DNA from: Silene conica
Taxonomy: Eukaryota > Streptophyta > Magnoliopsida > Caryophyllales > Caryophyllaceae
Assembly: GCA_029255685.2 (NCBI GenBank)
Contig: CM055318.2
Coordinates: 67,303,136 to 67,367,135 of the forward strand
DNA: 64,000 nt
Direction: 5' to 3'
Every line of letters begins with the position of its first letter. The first letter of the stretch is position 1. Shown here piece by piece: positions 54,181-64,000 of the stretch. The translations under genes and the position numbers were made by a program. The notes beneath the pieces were generated by a model that saw only the letters and a list, made by a program, of their open reading frames with translations, was not told where the DNA came from and searched no databases.

Positions 54181-55398
54181 TGTTGGGAAATGTGTCCTCA
54201 ACAATAGTGCGATCACGTCAGTGATAATTATCATTGTTAAATCTCATGGCGAGAATATGCAAGGGATGATCCGATATTATATATAGTCAACTGACCAACA
54301 TTAATCGGTAATGATTGGCTGACTAGAGTTTGACATTACTGTCGTATGACGGTGGTGGTCAGTTGATCCCTTTAGGTCACACCTATAGGACAATCCCCTT
54401 AATAGATATATTGATCAATATTATACGATACGAATTGATCAAATTTCTTAAAATCGAATATCGAGAAATCAGAGATTGAATCTTAATGTAAGATTTATAT
54501 TTGAAATTGAAACGTGTCAATTGTCAAATATTAATCGATATTTTTGAAATATCGAAATTAGAATATAAATGGTTCGTGGTTATAACAAACGTTGTATATC
54601 GTATCGACGATTATTATAATAACCATATATTGGGACGGTAGTTACGAATTACTAAAATAATTTGTTAAATATGATTTAATTAATTTAGAAATATTATTTA
54701 TATGATAAATATATTTTAAATTAATACAATTGATTATGTCACATACGATGTTACATATTACACAATTGTACGAATTACAATTGTAAAATGAAGGTACATT
54801 TTACATAATGTGAACCGTGTAAATGTATGTTATGGGTTAATATTATGATATTTTAACTTATAAGCATAATCATTACTTAGGGTATGATAGTGATGTAACC
54901 CTAAGTGTATGGGTAAGACAAAAGGGAATAAAACCCTTCCTCATACACTCCATGCACACGGCATCCACCTCATTCGCTCTATATATGTGAGTTGCTCACA
55001 TAACAATCATTCTAACCCTAATGCCCCATTTTCTAGTATAAGAAAAATATCAAAACCACTCTAAATATTACTACTTAATATTTTAGGCTATAATAGTTAT
55101 AGTTTTCTCAAACATAATTATCTAATTAGATTAGATAATAATTTAAGGTAAAACCGACTTTGTACATCTAGTCCGTGTTATTTTTGGTTCTTAAGCATCG
55201 TAAAGGAGGAAAGCTAATTTGGTTGCTCCGTGGAGGATCGTCCTAAGCTTATTTGGACCGATTGTAAGGGTCCTAATCTCTCGTTTCCGCAACTTTCATC
55301 TGCATGCATAAGATCAAAATTATATTTAAATGTTAAATAGATAAATTAATTAGTGAGACTAATTTAATGGTAGGGATGGTATGACCGTGTAACTTACA
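54181..55398 (+). repeat. copia-2 3' LTR
   Basis: 1218 bp; TGTTGGGAAA to CTTACA. A TATA-like CTCTATATATG lies near 54978. Confidence 0.9.
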
Positions 55399-55657
55399 AC
55401 AATCACTTACTTACTAAACTACTAAAACAGTAATATAGCAAAAGTAAGGGTCGAACCCACAAGGAAGGACTAAGTCAATTAAAGTGTCAAAAAGTAAAGA
55501 GTAAAGTAACCAGTTTGGGGGAATTTTATTTGGTTGATTAATATAAAAAACTAAGACTAAGCAAATAATGAAAAAGATGAATTCAGACGATTTGAAAGGC
55601 TTTAGAGTCAAGAATATATCCACACTCAATAACAATTGATCATTGTAAGACAGCTTC

Positions 55658-56211
55658 TGTAACACCCCAAGAGTATGAGAGGAAAGTTGTCCCACATCGG
55701 TAGAATGTGAGGCTTGTGATATGTTTATAATAGCTCCCACCCACCACTTAGTAACAAGGCCTTGTGCTTTTGGGCTTAAGTGAGGACAAATAATGGGCCC
55801 AAAGGCTTACCTCCCATCTTATTGGGGGTGTGTTACGACCGTGGTGGGTCGGGTTGTTACAAATGGTATCAGAGCGACCCTGCGCCCGTGTGGTGAGCCT
55901 GTGGTCGGGAGTAACGGGTCACACACCTAGCGGGGGAGGATTCTGGCCCTGATTGTGGTCAAGTTTGAGGCACAACGAGGACGTTGTGTTCTTTAAGTGG
56001 GGGAGTTTGTAACACCCCAAGAGTATGAGAGGAAAGTTGTCCCACATCGGTAGAATGTGAGGCTTGTGATATGTTTATAATAGCTCCCACCCACCACTTA
56101 GTAACAAGGCCTTGTGCTTTTGGGCTTAAGTGAGGACAAATAATGGGCCCAAAGGCTTACCTCCCATCTTATTGGGGGTGTGTTACGACCGTGGTGGGTC
56201 GGGTTGTTACA
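55658..56211 (+). mobile_element. TRIM (terminal-repeat retrotransposon in miniature), 554 bp, looks whole
   Basis: Two 204-bp LTRs, 55658-55861 and 56008-56211, identical by eye (TGTAACACCCC to GGTTGTTACA); primer site TGGTATCAGAGC at 55864-55875; polypurine AAGTGGGGGAG near 55995; target duplication GCTTC (55653-55657, 56212-56216). Internal part 146 bp, non-coding. It sits in the Gypsy-1 5' LTR; the Gypsy-1 3' LTR shows the uninserted site near 37856. Very recent. Confidence 0.96.
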
Positions 56212-56830
56212 GCTTCAATTACTAATCTCGATTACTCTACCGTAAATGCAAAATTTCAATTCTCCTTACGAATAGTCAATTAACACGAATCCCATTCTTA
56301 ATCAACCCTAACCATTAAACAACCTTAACAATCCAGTTCAAGGTTTAATTCAACAGTAGCAAGCTAATTTAGAGAATTCGATAGAGAATAAAAAGCGCAT
56401 ACAATCCAGTTGCACTTTAGATATTTATGTGAATCGCTTCTAAGAACAAATATTAACGTGTCCCGTTCAATATAAATTCCTAGTTGTTACTAGTGTAAAA
56501 TTAATCAATAAATCATATTCAATTTACAATACTAACAATAGAATTAAGAGATCGCTTACTAGTTGCGCACCTAGCAATTATAAATCAACATTCATTTAAT
56601 TAAGAACTAAGCAATTCACAATAATCAAGAAGAGAAATTAAAACATTCAAACTCACAACCGGATTTCGAGTGCTTCAATCGCTTGAATCCAAGATGAAAG
56701 ATTAGTTACACATAGTCTTGATGAAAATCACAATACTAGGGTTTTTGTCTCACAGCGGCCAACCCCTTTTCCAAAACTTAGATAAAATCTTATATAGTAA
56801 TTAGGTAAAAACTAAAATCTGAGCAAATGT

Positions 56831-56896
56831 CATTCGCGCCTCGGTTGCACTTCAGTCGCGTCTCGGTCGCACTTCAGTCGCGCACAGGTCACGCTT
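56831..56896 (-). repeat. 11-bp-period GC-rich array in the Gypsy-1 5' LTR
   Basis: Six 11-bp units matching 38476-38552, one unit fewer. Confidence 0.85.
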
Positions 56897-57422
56897 TCGT
56901 TGCTGCCCCTTCTGATTTTCGCACATTAACGCGCTCAATTAGTGCACCTTAAACGCATACGTCTCAGGTATCTTCATAGGTATTTGGGGCCATCTATCCT
57001 CAAGCTTAGATTTCGTCTTTGACACATAAAAACGACTCACAAGCTCTTCTTCATTGTTTCCAAGCTTCATCTTCAATATTAGGACCCAAGTTCCGTCATT
57101 GTTACAACTCCAAGCATTGTACCATTATAAGTCATAAAGTACGTCATTGTTACTTGAACTTCACTAATTCGACCCTCTTTAATACATATTAAAACCGTCT
57201 CATTAGTACATACGTATGATATACGCTCAATAAGTTGAGATAATTATAAGTATGATGAAAAAGAAAAAAAATTAAAACCTTATGTACGTATGAAGTATGA
57301 AGATGAAAGAGAAAGGAAAAAAAAGGAAGAATAATGTTGTACACGTACGAAGAAGAAAGAAAAGTAAGAAAAAAAATGATTGAGATATTTACCGCTCAAT
57401 AGGTTTAGTTTCATGCTGATAA

Positions 57423-57582
57423 CGTATTGTAAAATAATGAGAGAGATAATATATTATTCAATGAATAAGTAACATTGTTACATAGCCTCTATATAAGATT
57501 TCGATACAAAAGGCATCTTATTTAAATGAGGTAAGAAATAAATTTGCTTAATATATTTATTATGATTTGTATATTTATAATA
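57423..57582 (-). repeat. copia-1 LTR (5' side in element sense)
   Basis: About 160 bp, related to 36312-36486. Beyond it, unit B resumes with GTGTGTACTTTACTTC. Confidence 0.65.
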
Positions 57583-59834
57583 GTGTGTACTTTACTTCTA
57601 CAACTTTTCTTAATGGATAGAAAAATATATTACAATTTGAATTGCAATACAGGAACTATGCCATTAAATTGTAGTAATATATACTTACAAATCTATCTTA
57701 TATTACATGCCAGTTTGTAAAACTATATGTATAATAAGTAGTTATCCATTTCTATTCTACATTAGTATAATATAATGGGCATAGTTTCTTTATTGTATTA
57801 AATTGACTTCTTAGTTGGTCAATTTAAACTTAGGTTCATCATTCCAAATTTAACCGTTGTAAAAAGAATAATATTATCTAACATTTCCTTATAGCTTTCA
57901 AACGGAATGTTTTATGGAAACAAAAAATTACAATCAATAATAAACTGTAGGATATTTTAACAATAACACTTTAAACAATTGTCCCCCTTCTTAAAATATC
58001 CTAAAATTCAAGTTAACTCAAAATAAATTATAGTAATATCCCCTCTTCTTAAATTATAATCGGATAACCGCCTATCTTTGTTAGCGAGTTAATCCCTATA
58101 ATATCCTTATTACAATACCACCCGTGACAGTATGACACACTCTAGTATTATCAACTGTAAATCACAACTGCCACCATTCATGGTCCACCCACAACCACTC
58201 ACTCGTAAATCACGAACCACCTAAGCCCACCTCTCGGCCGCCATATGTAATGAGATTTACAATTTAACTGAAACCACCCTTGTGCAGTAGAGGAATGTCG
58301 GGCATAAAAAAACAAGCAGAAACTGCGGTATAAAGAGGAACACCAATTGAGGAAAATTGTGTTGAAAGAAGATGAAATTATGGGTCCACGTTTGATTTAC
58401 ATGTTACTCGAGGTAAAAATATACAGAGGCGGTATAATTCTATTAAAATCGACAAGGGATAATAGCAGATTGTATTGTTATTTAAATCAAAATTCAGACC
58501 ATTTTAAAAACGCAACCTAATAATTTGGAATATTACTATTAAATAACCATAAATATTAAGCGAAGGTAAATAATAAACATCCTACTGTTCAAATAGTAGA
58601 GATTGTTTTCGCAAAATATTGTTGCAATAAGAGTTAAGCTTTAGCTCTCGTAAAATGTGGTAACCCTACGCATTCAGCCTACAACCATTATGACATGACA
58701 CATTTACTGATTTATACATAAACTTTTATATGTGAAATAGAGTTAAAGCCCTAATAGAAAGTTTCGCTCCTGGATACAATTCATAAAACCCAAAGAGATA
58801 GGAGTATAACTTAGAATACCCCTTACATTTTAATATAAAGAGGGTTAGAGTTAGTTTAATGGTAAGTTCCTTGTAACTAGCTTACTATTTTCACATCACA
58901 TATTAAGGTAGTTTATATTTGAACTATCAATTCATGTGAATATTTTAACTTCTTTGATCCAATGTTATTAAATTAAACTAATTTCTATTGGTTATATTTT
59001 TATAGCAGGCACAATTTTAGCAACTAGCTTAATGAAGTTAGTTGAATTGTTTAAGCTATCTTACATGTAATTGTCTAGTGGTTAGCCATTAGCTTGCAAT
59101 TTCTTAAAATTGGAAGCAAGTAGTTAAGCCAAATAATTGAAGAGTTGCTCTTGTAAAGATAACATGAGCCTAAAATTAACACTACCTACGTTCTTTTTTA
59201 ATTTTCATTCTCACTTTTTGTGACACTCATTTTTCTCTCCAGTATCTCTCAAAATATATAACTAAATATATATTAAAATGTATACTCATATTAAAGCTCT
59301 ATTCGTAAAGAATTTCATGGTGTGATTTTTATAAATTTTTCAACCTATATATTTTTGTAGAAATTGAATTCAAAGACTCACCTTGTAAAATAAGAATGTC
59401 AATTATTTTATAACGGGCGGAGTATTTAATTATATACGAACTATGTATTCTATTTATTGAACTAATTTTTTACTCTGTAATTAAGAATAAGTACTAAATG
59501 TGAAGTAAGGACATTATTTAATACAGAATGTTTCATTAACCTATTGATAAATTAAGAAGGATTTGGGCAAACTGTCACTGCCGAAATGCCAAGTGTCGGT
59601 TGATCGGTATGATTAAAGCTCTGGATAGTTCATATAGTTTTTTACTATCTTATTTTTACGTAGAATCGAAAATGTCGTTTTCCGTTGGTACATACTCGAC
59701 GAAGTGGAAGATCTAACACAAAATTAACTTACTAATAATTAATGCGACACCGATTTTATTTGAAAATAAAGCATTGCTAAACTTTAGTTTTTTTTAGTTC
59801 ATTCATTTTTCATACGCTTATTCTAAATGTGTGA

Positions 59835-60777
59835 TGTAACATCCCGCAGTTTCGTAAAGAAATATTTTAACAATATAAAGTAATTTCCGGAATTTAATAA
59901 TATTTTAATAATAATCGTAATTTATATTTTTAATATTTCCGTTAAGTTTCGTCTTAAAATCATTTAATCTTAAGACGCCTTGTGTATTTAATAATATCCC
60001 GTCTCATATTTCCGTTCCACTTGAATAAAATAAACCTGACTCAAGCTTTTAAAAGGACAACCTAAAACCCTTATAAGACCTCATCCATCGACTTCTTCTT
60101 CTCCTTATTTCATTTCACTGTTAAATAATAAAACCTCATTTTCATCTTTTTCTCAAGCTTAGAATCGACATCTCAAGGCCTTCCCGAACTCGTATCGCGG
60201 TCAATTTTATATATTCGGAATCCTCGCGAAATTTGTGATCTTTCTATCACTTTCGTTTTCAGTTTCGTGAATCTTCATTTCGGGGCTGTTTTGCCCTAAT
60301 CACGAAATTACCCTCTTAATCCGTGTTTTTCTGCTTCTAGGTGGTGTTTGTGACAACCCGGAGGAAGAGCTAGTGATTGTTGAAGTGGAACCCGGTGAAT
60401 TCGCGAAGTAAAGGTGACGATTACAAGTAACTCGGCCTTTTTGTCTAAATTTGCACTTTATGTGATTTTGGATGTGTTTGATGGAAGTTAGTAAGGTTAT
60501 TGAGTCTTTAATGTTCTTATATTGTTATATAAACTGATTTTTGAGAAGATTTAAGGATGAATTTAATAAGGAAGTCGATTAAAGAGTATACATGTTAAGA
60601 CCGGTTTAATTTGTGATTTTGTTGTTAAGTCACGAAATGATTGTTTCTATACATGTTCCTATGTTTAATTGATGTCGTATACATGCTGGGAATGTTGTGT
60701 TGTTGTGTATAATCATGTTTAAGACGGATTTGTAAAGTATTGAATGGTGTAGAGATTGTCGAATTACGCGATTTTAA
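59835..60777 (+). mobile_element. Tekay-like Gypsy LTR, left part
   Basis: Begins TGTAACATCCCGCAG where unit B stops matching unit A. Has the make-up of plant chromovirus LTRs, including CTAGGTGGTGTTTGTGACAA and GAACCCGGTGAATTC-like text at about 60338-60410. The sequence changes character near 60778. No coding part seen, so the family is tentative. Confidence 0.45.
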
Positions 60778-61006
60778 GGTTGATGAGCTCCATATTGGTC
60801 ATTATTTTCGTTGCATATTCTTCATTTTCGGTCCTGATTCGACCTCGATTTGCGTGCCTTTCATTGTTTTTATGCCCGTTACCTCGACTATTCCTATTTG
60901 ATTCACATTTTGTAGGTATTACGGCGGGGGCGAAGAAACGGGAGAAATCGAGGCGAATTTAGATCGAATTATGAAGAATTGTGAAGGAAGCATGCCCAGG
61001 GCCTCC

Positions 61007-61419
61007 CAGCCGGTTCCCAGCCCGATCCTTGACTTGACTTTTTGGCTAAAAATGAAGAGGATTTTCCAGTGCTCGAATTCTGACTCCCAGCCGGTTCCCA
61101 GCCGGCAGCCGGTAGGCCGGCTGGGGATCGTTTTCTATACTTAGTCGATTTTGAGGAAATGAAGAAATGTGTTGAGTTGGGCAGATCACTGAAAAAGGAC
61201 TCCCAGCCGGTGGACAACCGGCAGCCGATCCACCGGCTGAGGGTACCTGTACATTGAAGAATTTGAAGAGAAATCCAGAAGTGAGCTAAAGGCCTCCCAG
61301 CCGGTGCCAGACCGGCAGCCGGCCGGTCGGCTAAGAAGCAAGCTCAAATTGAAGAACATCCCAGAGGTCATTATTTGGACTCCCAGCCGGTCCACCACCG
61401 GCAGCCGGTCCACCGGCTG
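61007..61419 (+). repeat. Five CAGCCGGT modules in Gypsy-3
   Basis: CAGCCGGT starts at 61007, 61088, 61204, 61298 and 61384. Later modules add ACCGGC and an inverted ACCGGCTG; the last holds the perfect palindrome CAGCCGGTCCACCGGCTG (61402-61419). Confidence 0.9.
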
Positions 61420-61445
61420 AGAGGCCCTTTTCTGTTTTTCGCACT

Positions 61446-61454
61446 CTATATAAA
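61446..61454 (+). promoter_or_regulatory. TATA-like box of Gypsy-3
   Basis: CTATATAAA, 27 bp after the last GC-rich module. Putative core promoter. Confidence 0.5.
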
Positions 61455-62783
61455 CCCGCACTTGTTTTCCTCCTCACATTATGTACATAAATAAGTGTGG
61501 GGAGGAATAACCGCTTATTTCAAGCATACAAAAACAAGTTTTTATTTTCTCAAAAAATTCAAAAAAGCCAAAAACATGTTGTCTTCGTTCTTTTTCTTCA
61601 TTTCCCTCTTGCACTTTGTTCCATTGAGGACAATGTAAATCTTAAGTGTGGGGAGGGAAAATATCCACTTTGTGAATATTTATTTGCTTTTGTAAATATG
61701 AAAAAAAAAAAACTTCAAAAATACCAAAAAAATCGAAAAATTTCAAAAATCTCAAAAAATATGTTCTTCCTTTCCTTTGTTTTTGTTCTTTGCTTGCATT
61801 GTATATATATGTTTGTTGGACTAACAAGTGGCAGATGCGACGGCAACCCGAGGTATTAGGAGAATGAAGATGCTTGGTATACTCTTTCCTACTTCTTTCT
61901 CCCCCTCCCGATTTCTTTTTATGTTGATATCATGAAGGAGAACGGGATTTTTGTGCCTTGGATGTTCCCTTGGGGAACTTTTGGTTGTTGTGGTTGATGT
62001 GCTGTTAGTTTAGGCCTTCTTGTTGTTGCATGTTTGTTGTGTTTGTTGTTAGTTTGCTTTTGTTTCACATGCCTTTTCTTTTTCATAGTTTTGTGAATAT
62101 GTGTTAGTCGGTTTTTCCGTTTTGCTTTTGTTTATAAATATGCATAGGAGGTTGAATAGTGGAGGATATATGCCGTCAATGATGATTTTTGTCTTGCTTG
62201 TGTCTTACCCCTCCTAATAGCTTGCATCGTTGATGTCACCTTGTTAGGGTTCTTGCTTGCAAGGACCCGGAAGTCTAGGCTTAATGACCGAGTCTCGACC
62301 ACCTTGTGAGACCGTGTTAGACCTTGACTCGACCTAGGACCGACATTAGCTACTCAAATGTGAGGATAGAGCCTCCTTTATAGTCGGTCCATCAAACCGA
62401 CTCAGTTTAGGATTGTGAGTAGTCCTCCTTACGTGGTGTGTTATGTCTATACGCATAAGAATGGCGCTCGTTCCTTATTTCCGTGTTAATGTTCATGTGC
62501 ATGTGAGACAACTTTTGTTCCAAATAAATCAACTTCACATTTGCCAAATTAGCCTTGTTTTGACCCTTGCATCTTATTCCCCTTTTGTTTAACCACTTTG
62601 AGCCTTAACCTTTTCATTTGGCCTAAACTACTAGATGAGCTACATCCCAAAAACATCCTTCCTTGATCAAGAATGGTTGCTTTTGTGGTTCTTTGTTAGT
62701 GGTATAGTCGGGAATTTAGATGTCGGTTGGTGGCCTCTTCCGTTGTGGTCACTACTTGATGTTTGGTTGGTGTTTGGAAGTTT

Positions 62784-62890
62784 GAAAAAGAAAAGAAAAG
62801 AAAAAAAGAAAAAAATGAAAAAAGAAAGAAAATAGAAAATCAAAGAAAAAGTTGAAAAAGTTTTGAAAAATCCAAAAAAAGAAAAATGTA
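62784..62890. repeat. A/G-rich low-complexity tract
   Basis: Runs of AAAAGAAAAG-type repeats; the counterpart of 48628-48727 in Gypsy-2. Not a gene. Confidence 0.85.
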
Positions 62891-63978
62891 CATATGTGTT
62901 TTGAAAGAGAAAAAGGCTAGCAACAAGTCCCTTTCATCAAGGGGACATAGAAAAAGTCGTTGCTACAATAATGTGGTCTTTTGATGTTTTTGCACGCGTG
63001 CCGGGTTTACACAATTTTTGCATTTGATTTGATTTTCAAGTCGTATGTTAGGGTGTAGACGTTGTTCGGTGTTCTTAATAATGACCACTTTGTTTAAGGT
63101 TGTGATGGGTCCGATTTTTCCAAAGTAAGTTGGGGTTTATGCAATTTTTGCTTGGTTTTGTAAAAGCCAAACTTAGGGCATAGACGTTGCTTAGTTGTTG
63201 TAATAAGGAGTTGTGTTGATTATGGCAATCATTCTTGTTTTTGAGCCTCAAATCCTAGAACGGTGCTTGCACCAAACCATTTTCACCCAACCCAAGCCCC
63301 GTTGCATCCTTGTTGTTGTTCTCATCATGTGCATTTACATTTTTCATGGATTTTTGGATGGAGTACCATTCTAGATTGCGGACATGCTTCGCAAGTTGAG
63401 GTAGGTGAGTGATTTTGGTTACTTTTTGTCACAAAAATCACCCCCTTTCTTTCCTTGTGTGTTGAGTGTCACCCGTGAGAGTCGGTACTTAGGGTCCTTT
63501 TATCTGTTATGGGTCTTGCATTGAGTCGAATCATGTGTGTGTCGTGTCATTCTTGGAAGTATAGCTTAGTACTTCCGTTTGCCCGCCTTGAATTAGTTTC
63601 TTGGTCTTTGGTGATGTCAATTCTTGGTTGCTTGAGCTTGATTTAGGGGTTTGACACCATGGTTAGACTTTGAGTCAGCATCCTCCGCTATAGGCCTCCT
63701 TTGTTTTGTTTTTCAAAACCCCGCTTGAATGAGGCAAGCGGTTGTCTTTTCCTTTTTCCGATGCATGTTGCTTGTCTATACGTGTTTTGTTCTTGCTTGT
63801 TTGCATCAAAAGTTTTGTAGCAAGACCTTACTTGCCTTGCAATAGGGCATTCTTCCTCATGAATGTCAAATTGTGAGTTGAAAGGGCTACGGGTGTAGCT
63901 AAACCCGATTCGGCTTCTAGTTAGCTTAGTTAGTTTGTTTCTTTGTTTCTAATAAGGGTTATGTAGTTGCTTGATCTC

Positions 63979-63996
63979 TTACTCGAGGACGAGTAA
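63979..63996 (+). other. Terminal hairpin of Gypsy-3
   Basis: TTACTCGAGGACGAGTAA, identical to the Gypsy-1 hairpin, at the very end of the window. Confidence 0.8.
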
Positions 63997-64000
63997 GGTT

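Larger units (their letters stand above)
41506..55398 (+). mobile_element. copia-2: gag-only Ty1/copia element, interrupted by Gypsy-2
   Basis: LTRs 41506-42599 and 54181-55398 (TGTTGGGAAA to CTTACA); primer site TGGTATCAGAGC at 42602-42613; polypurine tract GACAAGTGGGAGAT just before the 3' LTR. Target flanks ATAAT (41501-41505) and ACAAT (55399-55403). Own sequence about 7.6 kb after removing Gypsy-2. The only coding part is gag at 51378 to about 52300; no pol trace is seen. The LTRs differ by a few percent and one is about 120 bp longer. A TR-GAG-type non-autonomous element. Confidence 0.88.
37562..57205 (-). mobile_element. Gypsy-1: non-autonomous Ty3/Gypsy element (tRNA-Asp primed), interrupted
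   Basis: Minus orientation. The 3' LTR is 37562-38861; the 5' LTR runs 41462-57205, interrupted by copia-2 and a TRIM. Target duplication GTACA at 37557-37561 and 57206-57210. Primer site TGACGCCGTTGCCGGGGA (minus, 41457-41440) matches the Athila/Tat tRNA-Asp type. Internal part is only 2.6 kb with gag-like text and no pol, so the element depended on a helper. The LTRs differ by several percent, older than the elements inside it. Confidence 0.88.
36312..57582 (-). mobile_element. copia-1: small, reduced Ty1/copia element, interrupted by the nest
   Basis: Short LTRs at 36312-36486 (TGTTAT to ATAACA) and 57423-57582, minus orientation. Own sequence is only about 1.6 kb: 36312-37561 and 57211-57582. 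It keeps a purine-rich tract beside the left LTR (AGTGGGAG on the minus strand), the tail of RNase H and, after the right LTR, GTTATCAGCATGA text common after copia LTRs. The flanks match the uninserted sequence in unit A near 19775. Old and heavily reduced. Confidence 0.75.
35497..59834. repeat. Tandem host unit B (carries intact S1 gene; split by a 21-kb nest)
   Basis: Host sequence at 35497-36311 and 57583-59834 is paralogous to unit A. 36312-57582 is foreign. The right part lacks the hAT MITE, Cassandra LTR, inverted-repeat element and LINE of unit A. 57583-59834 holds no gene I can see, only AT-rich host sequence. Confidence 0.88.
60778..64000 (+). mobile_element. Gypsy-3: 3' part of an Athila/Tat-type Gypsy element, runs off the window
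   Basis: Starts with TTGATGAGCTCC-like text that could be an LTR start, and is colinear with the Gypsy-2 3' region: acceptor-like TTTTGTAG, GC-rich modules, GAGGACAATGTAAATCTTAAG with GTGTGGGGAGGG, A-rich runs, an A/G tract, GATTGCGGACATG, GTGAGAGTCGG and the terminal hairpin. No primer site and no gag or pol text. The 3' LTR should begin just beyond 64000. 61860-63970 is non-coding. Confidence 0.7.

Noticed and set aside
60969-61461. Frames with repeated AGWEPAG and PVDRLPV text
   Set aside because: Translation of the CAGCCGGT modules; no start context or homology.
60778-61470. Complete 5' LTR of Gypsy-3
   Set aside because: TTGATGAG could be an LTR start, but no TGGCGCC primer site follows anywhere up to 64000, so I call only a 3' region with an unclear left edge.

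Overview
This window is nuclear DNA from a large, AT-rich plant genome, almost certainly a eudicot. The evidence is Sirevirus, Tat/Athila-type Gypsy, Cassandra, CACTA, hAT and plant L1 elements together with a plant-specific S1 (self-incompatibility protein homologue) gene. I cannot name the species; Caryophyllales is only a guess. Nearly all of the window is transposable elements. The only host gene family I can support is a small tandem S1 locus: one intact copy (35789-36235, minus) and one pseudogene (19262-19708, minus).

Layout. 1-264: end of a Stowaway-like MITE. About 290-1226: a Tekay-like Gypsy LTR fragment. 1456-1644 and 12694 to about 15118: two pieces of one Tat-type Gypsy fossil, split by a young 11-kb Sirevirus (1645-12688, target duplication TTGGT). 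15119-17832: a hAT transposon with a truncated transposase. 17967-59834: a host segment in three tandem units (unit 0 partial, unit A, unit B). Unit A carries a hAT MITE (19857-20485), a Cassandra solo LTR (20905-21216), a terminal-inverted-repeat element (22594-23315) and an L1 LINE (about 23535-34684) that is itself split by a CACTA transposon (26305-32614). Unit B is split by a nest of LTR elements: copia-1 (36312-57582, minus) holds Gypsy-1 (37562-57205, minus), which holds copia-2 (41506-55398, plus), which holds Gypsy-2 (44602-50897, plus). A TRIM (55658-56211) sits in an LTR of Gypsy-1. 59835-64000: another Tekay-like LTR start, then a Gypsy-3 3' region that runs off the window.

Because the tandem units are paralogous, each serves as the uninserted version of the other, so the order of insertions can be read from one window.

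The signals I think most deserve a second look are in the non-coding parts of the tRNA-Asp-primed Gypsy group. Gypsy-2 carries eight pairs of a 12-bp GC-rich box (GGTCGACCGACC), every pair spaced exactly 21 bp start to start with unrelated 9-bp spacers. Gypsy-1 carries an 11-bp-period GC-rich array, and Gypsy-3 carries CAGCCGGT palindrome modules; the LTR or putative-LTR clusters lie a short distance upstream of a TATA-like box. A hairpin 18-20 nt upstream of the 3' LTR keeps a 7-bp stem through two compensatory base-pair changes between elements. Gypsy-2 and copia-2 look like non-autonomous elements that encode only a gag-side protein.
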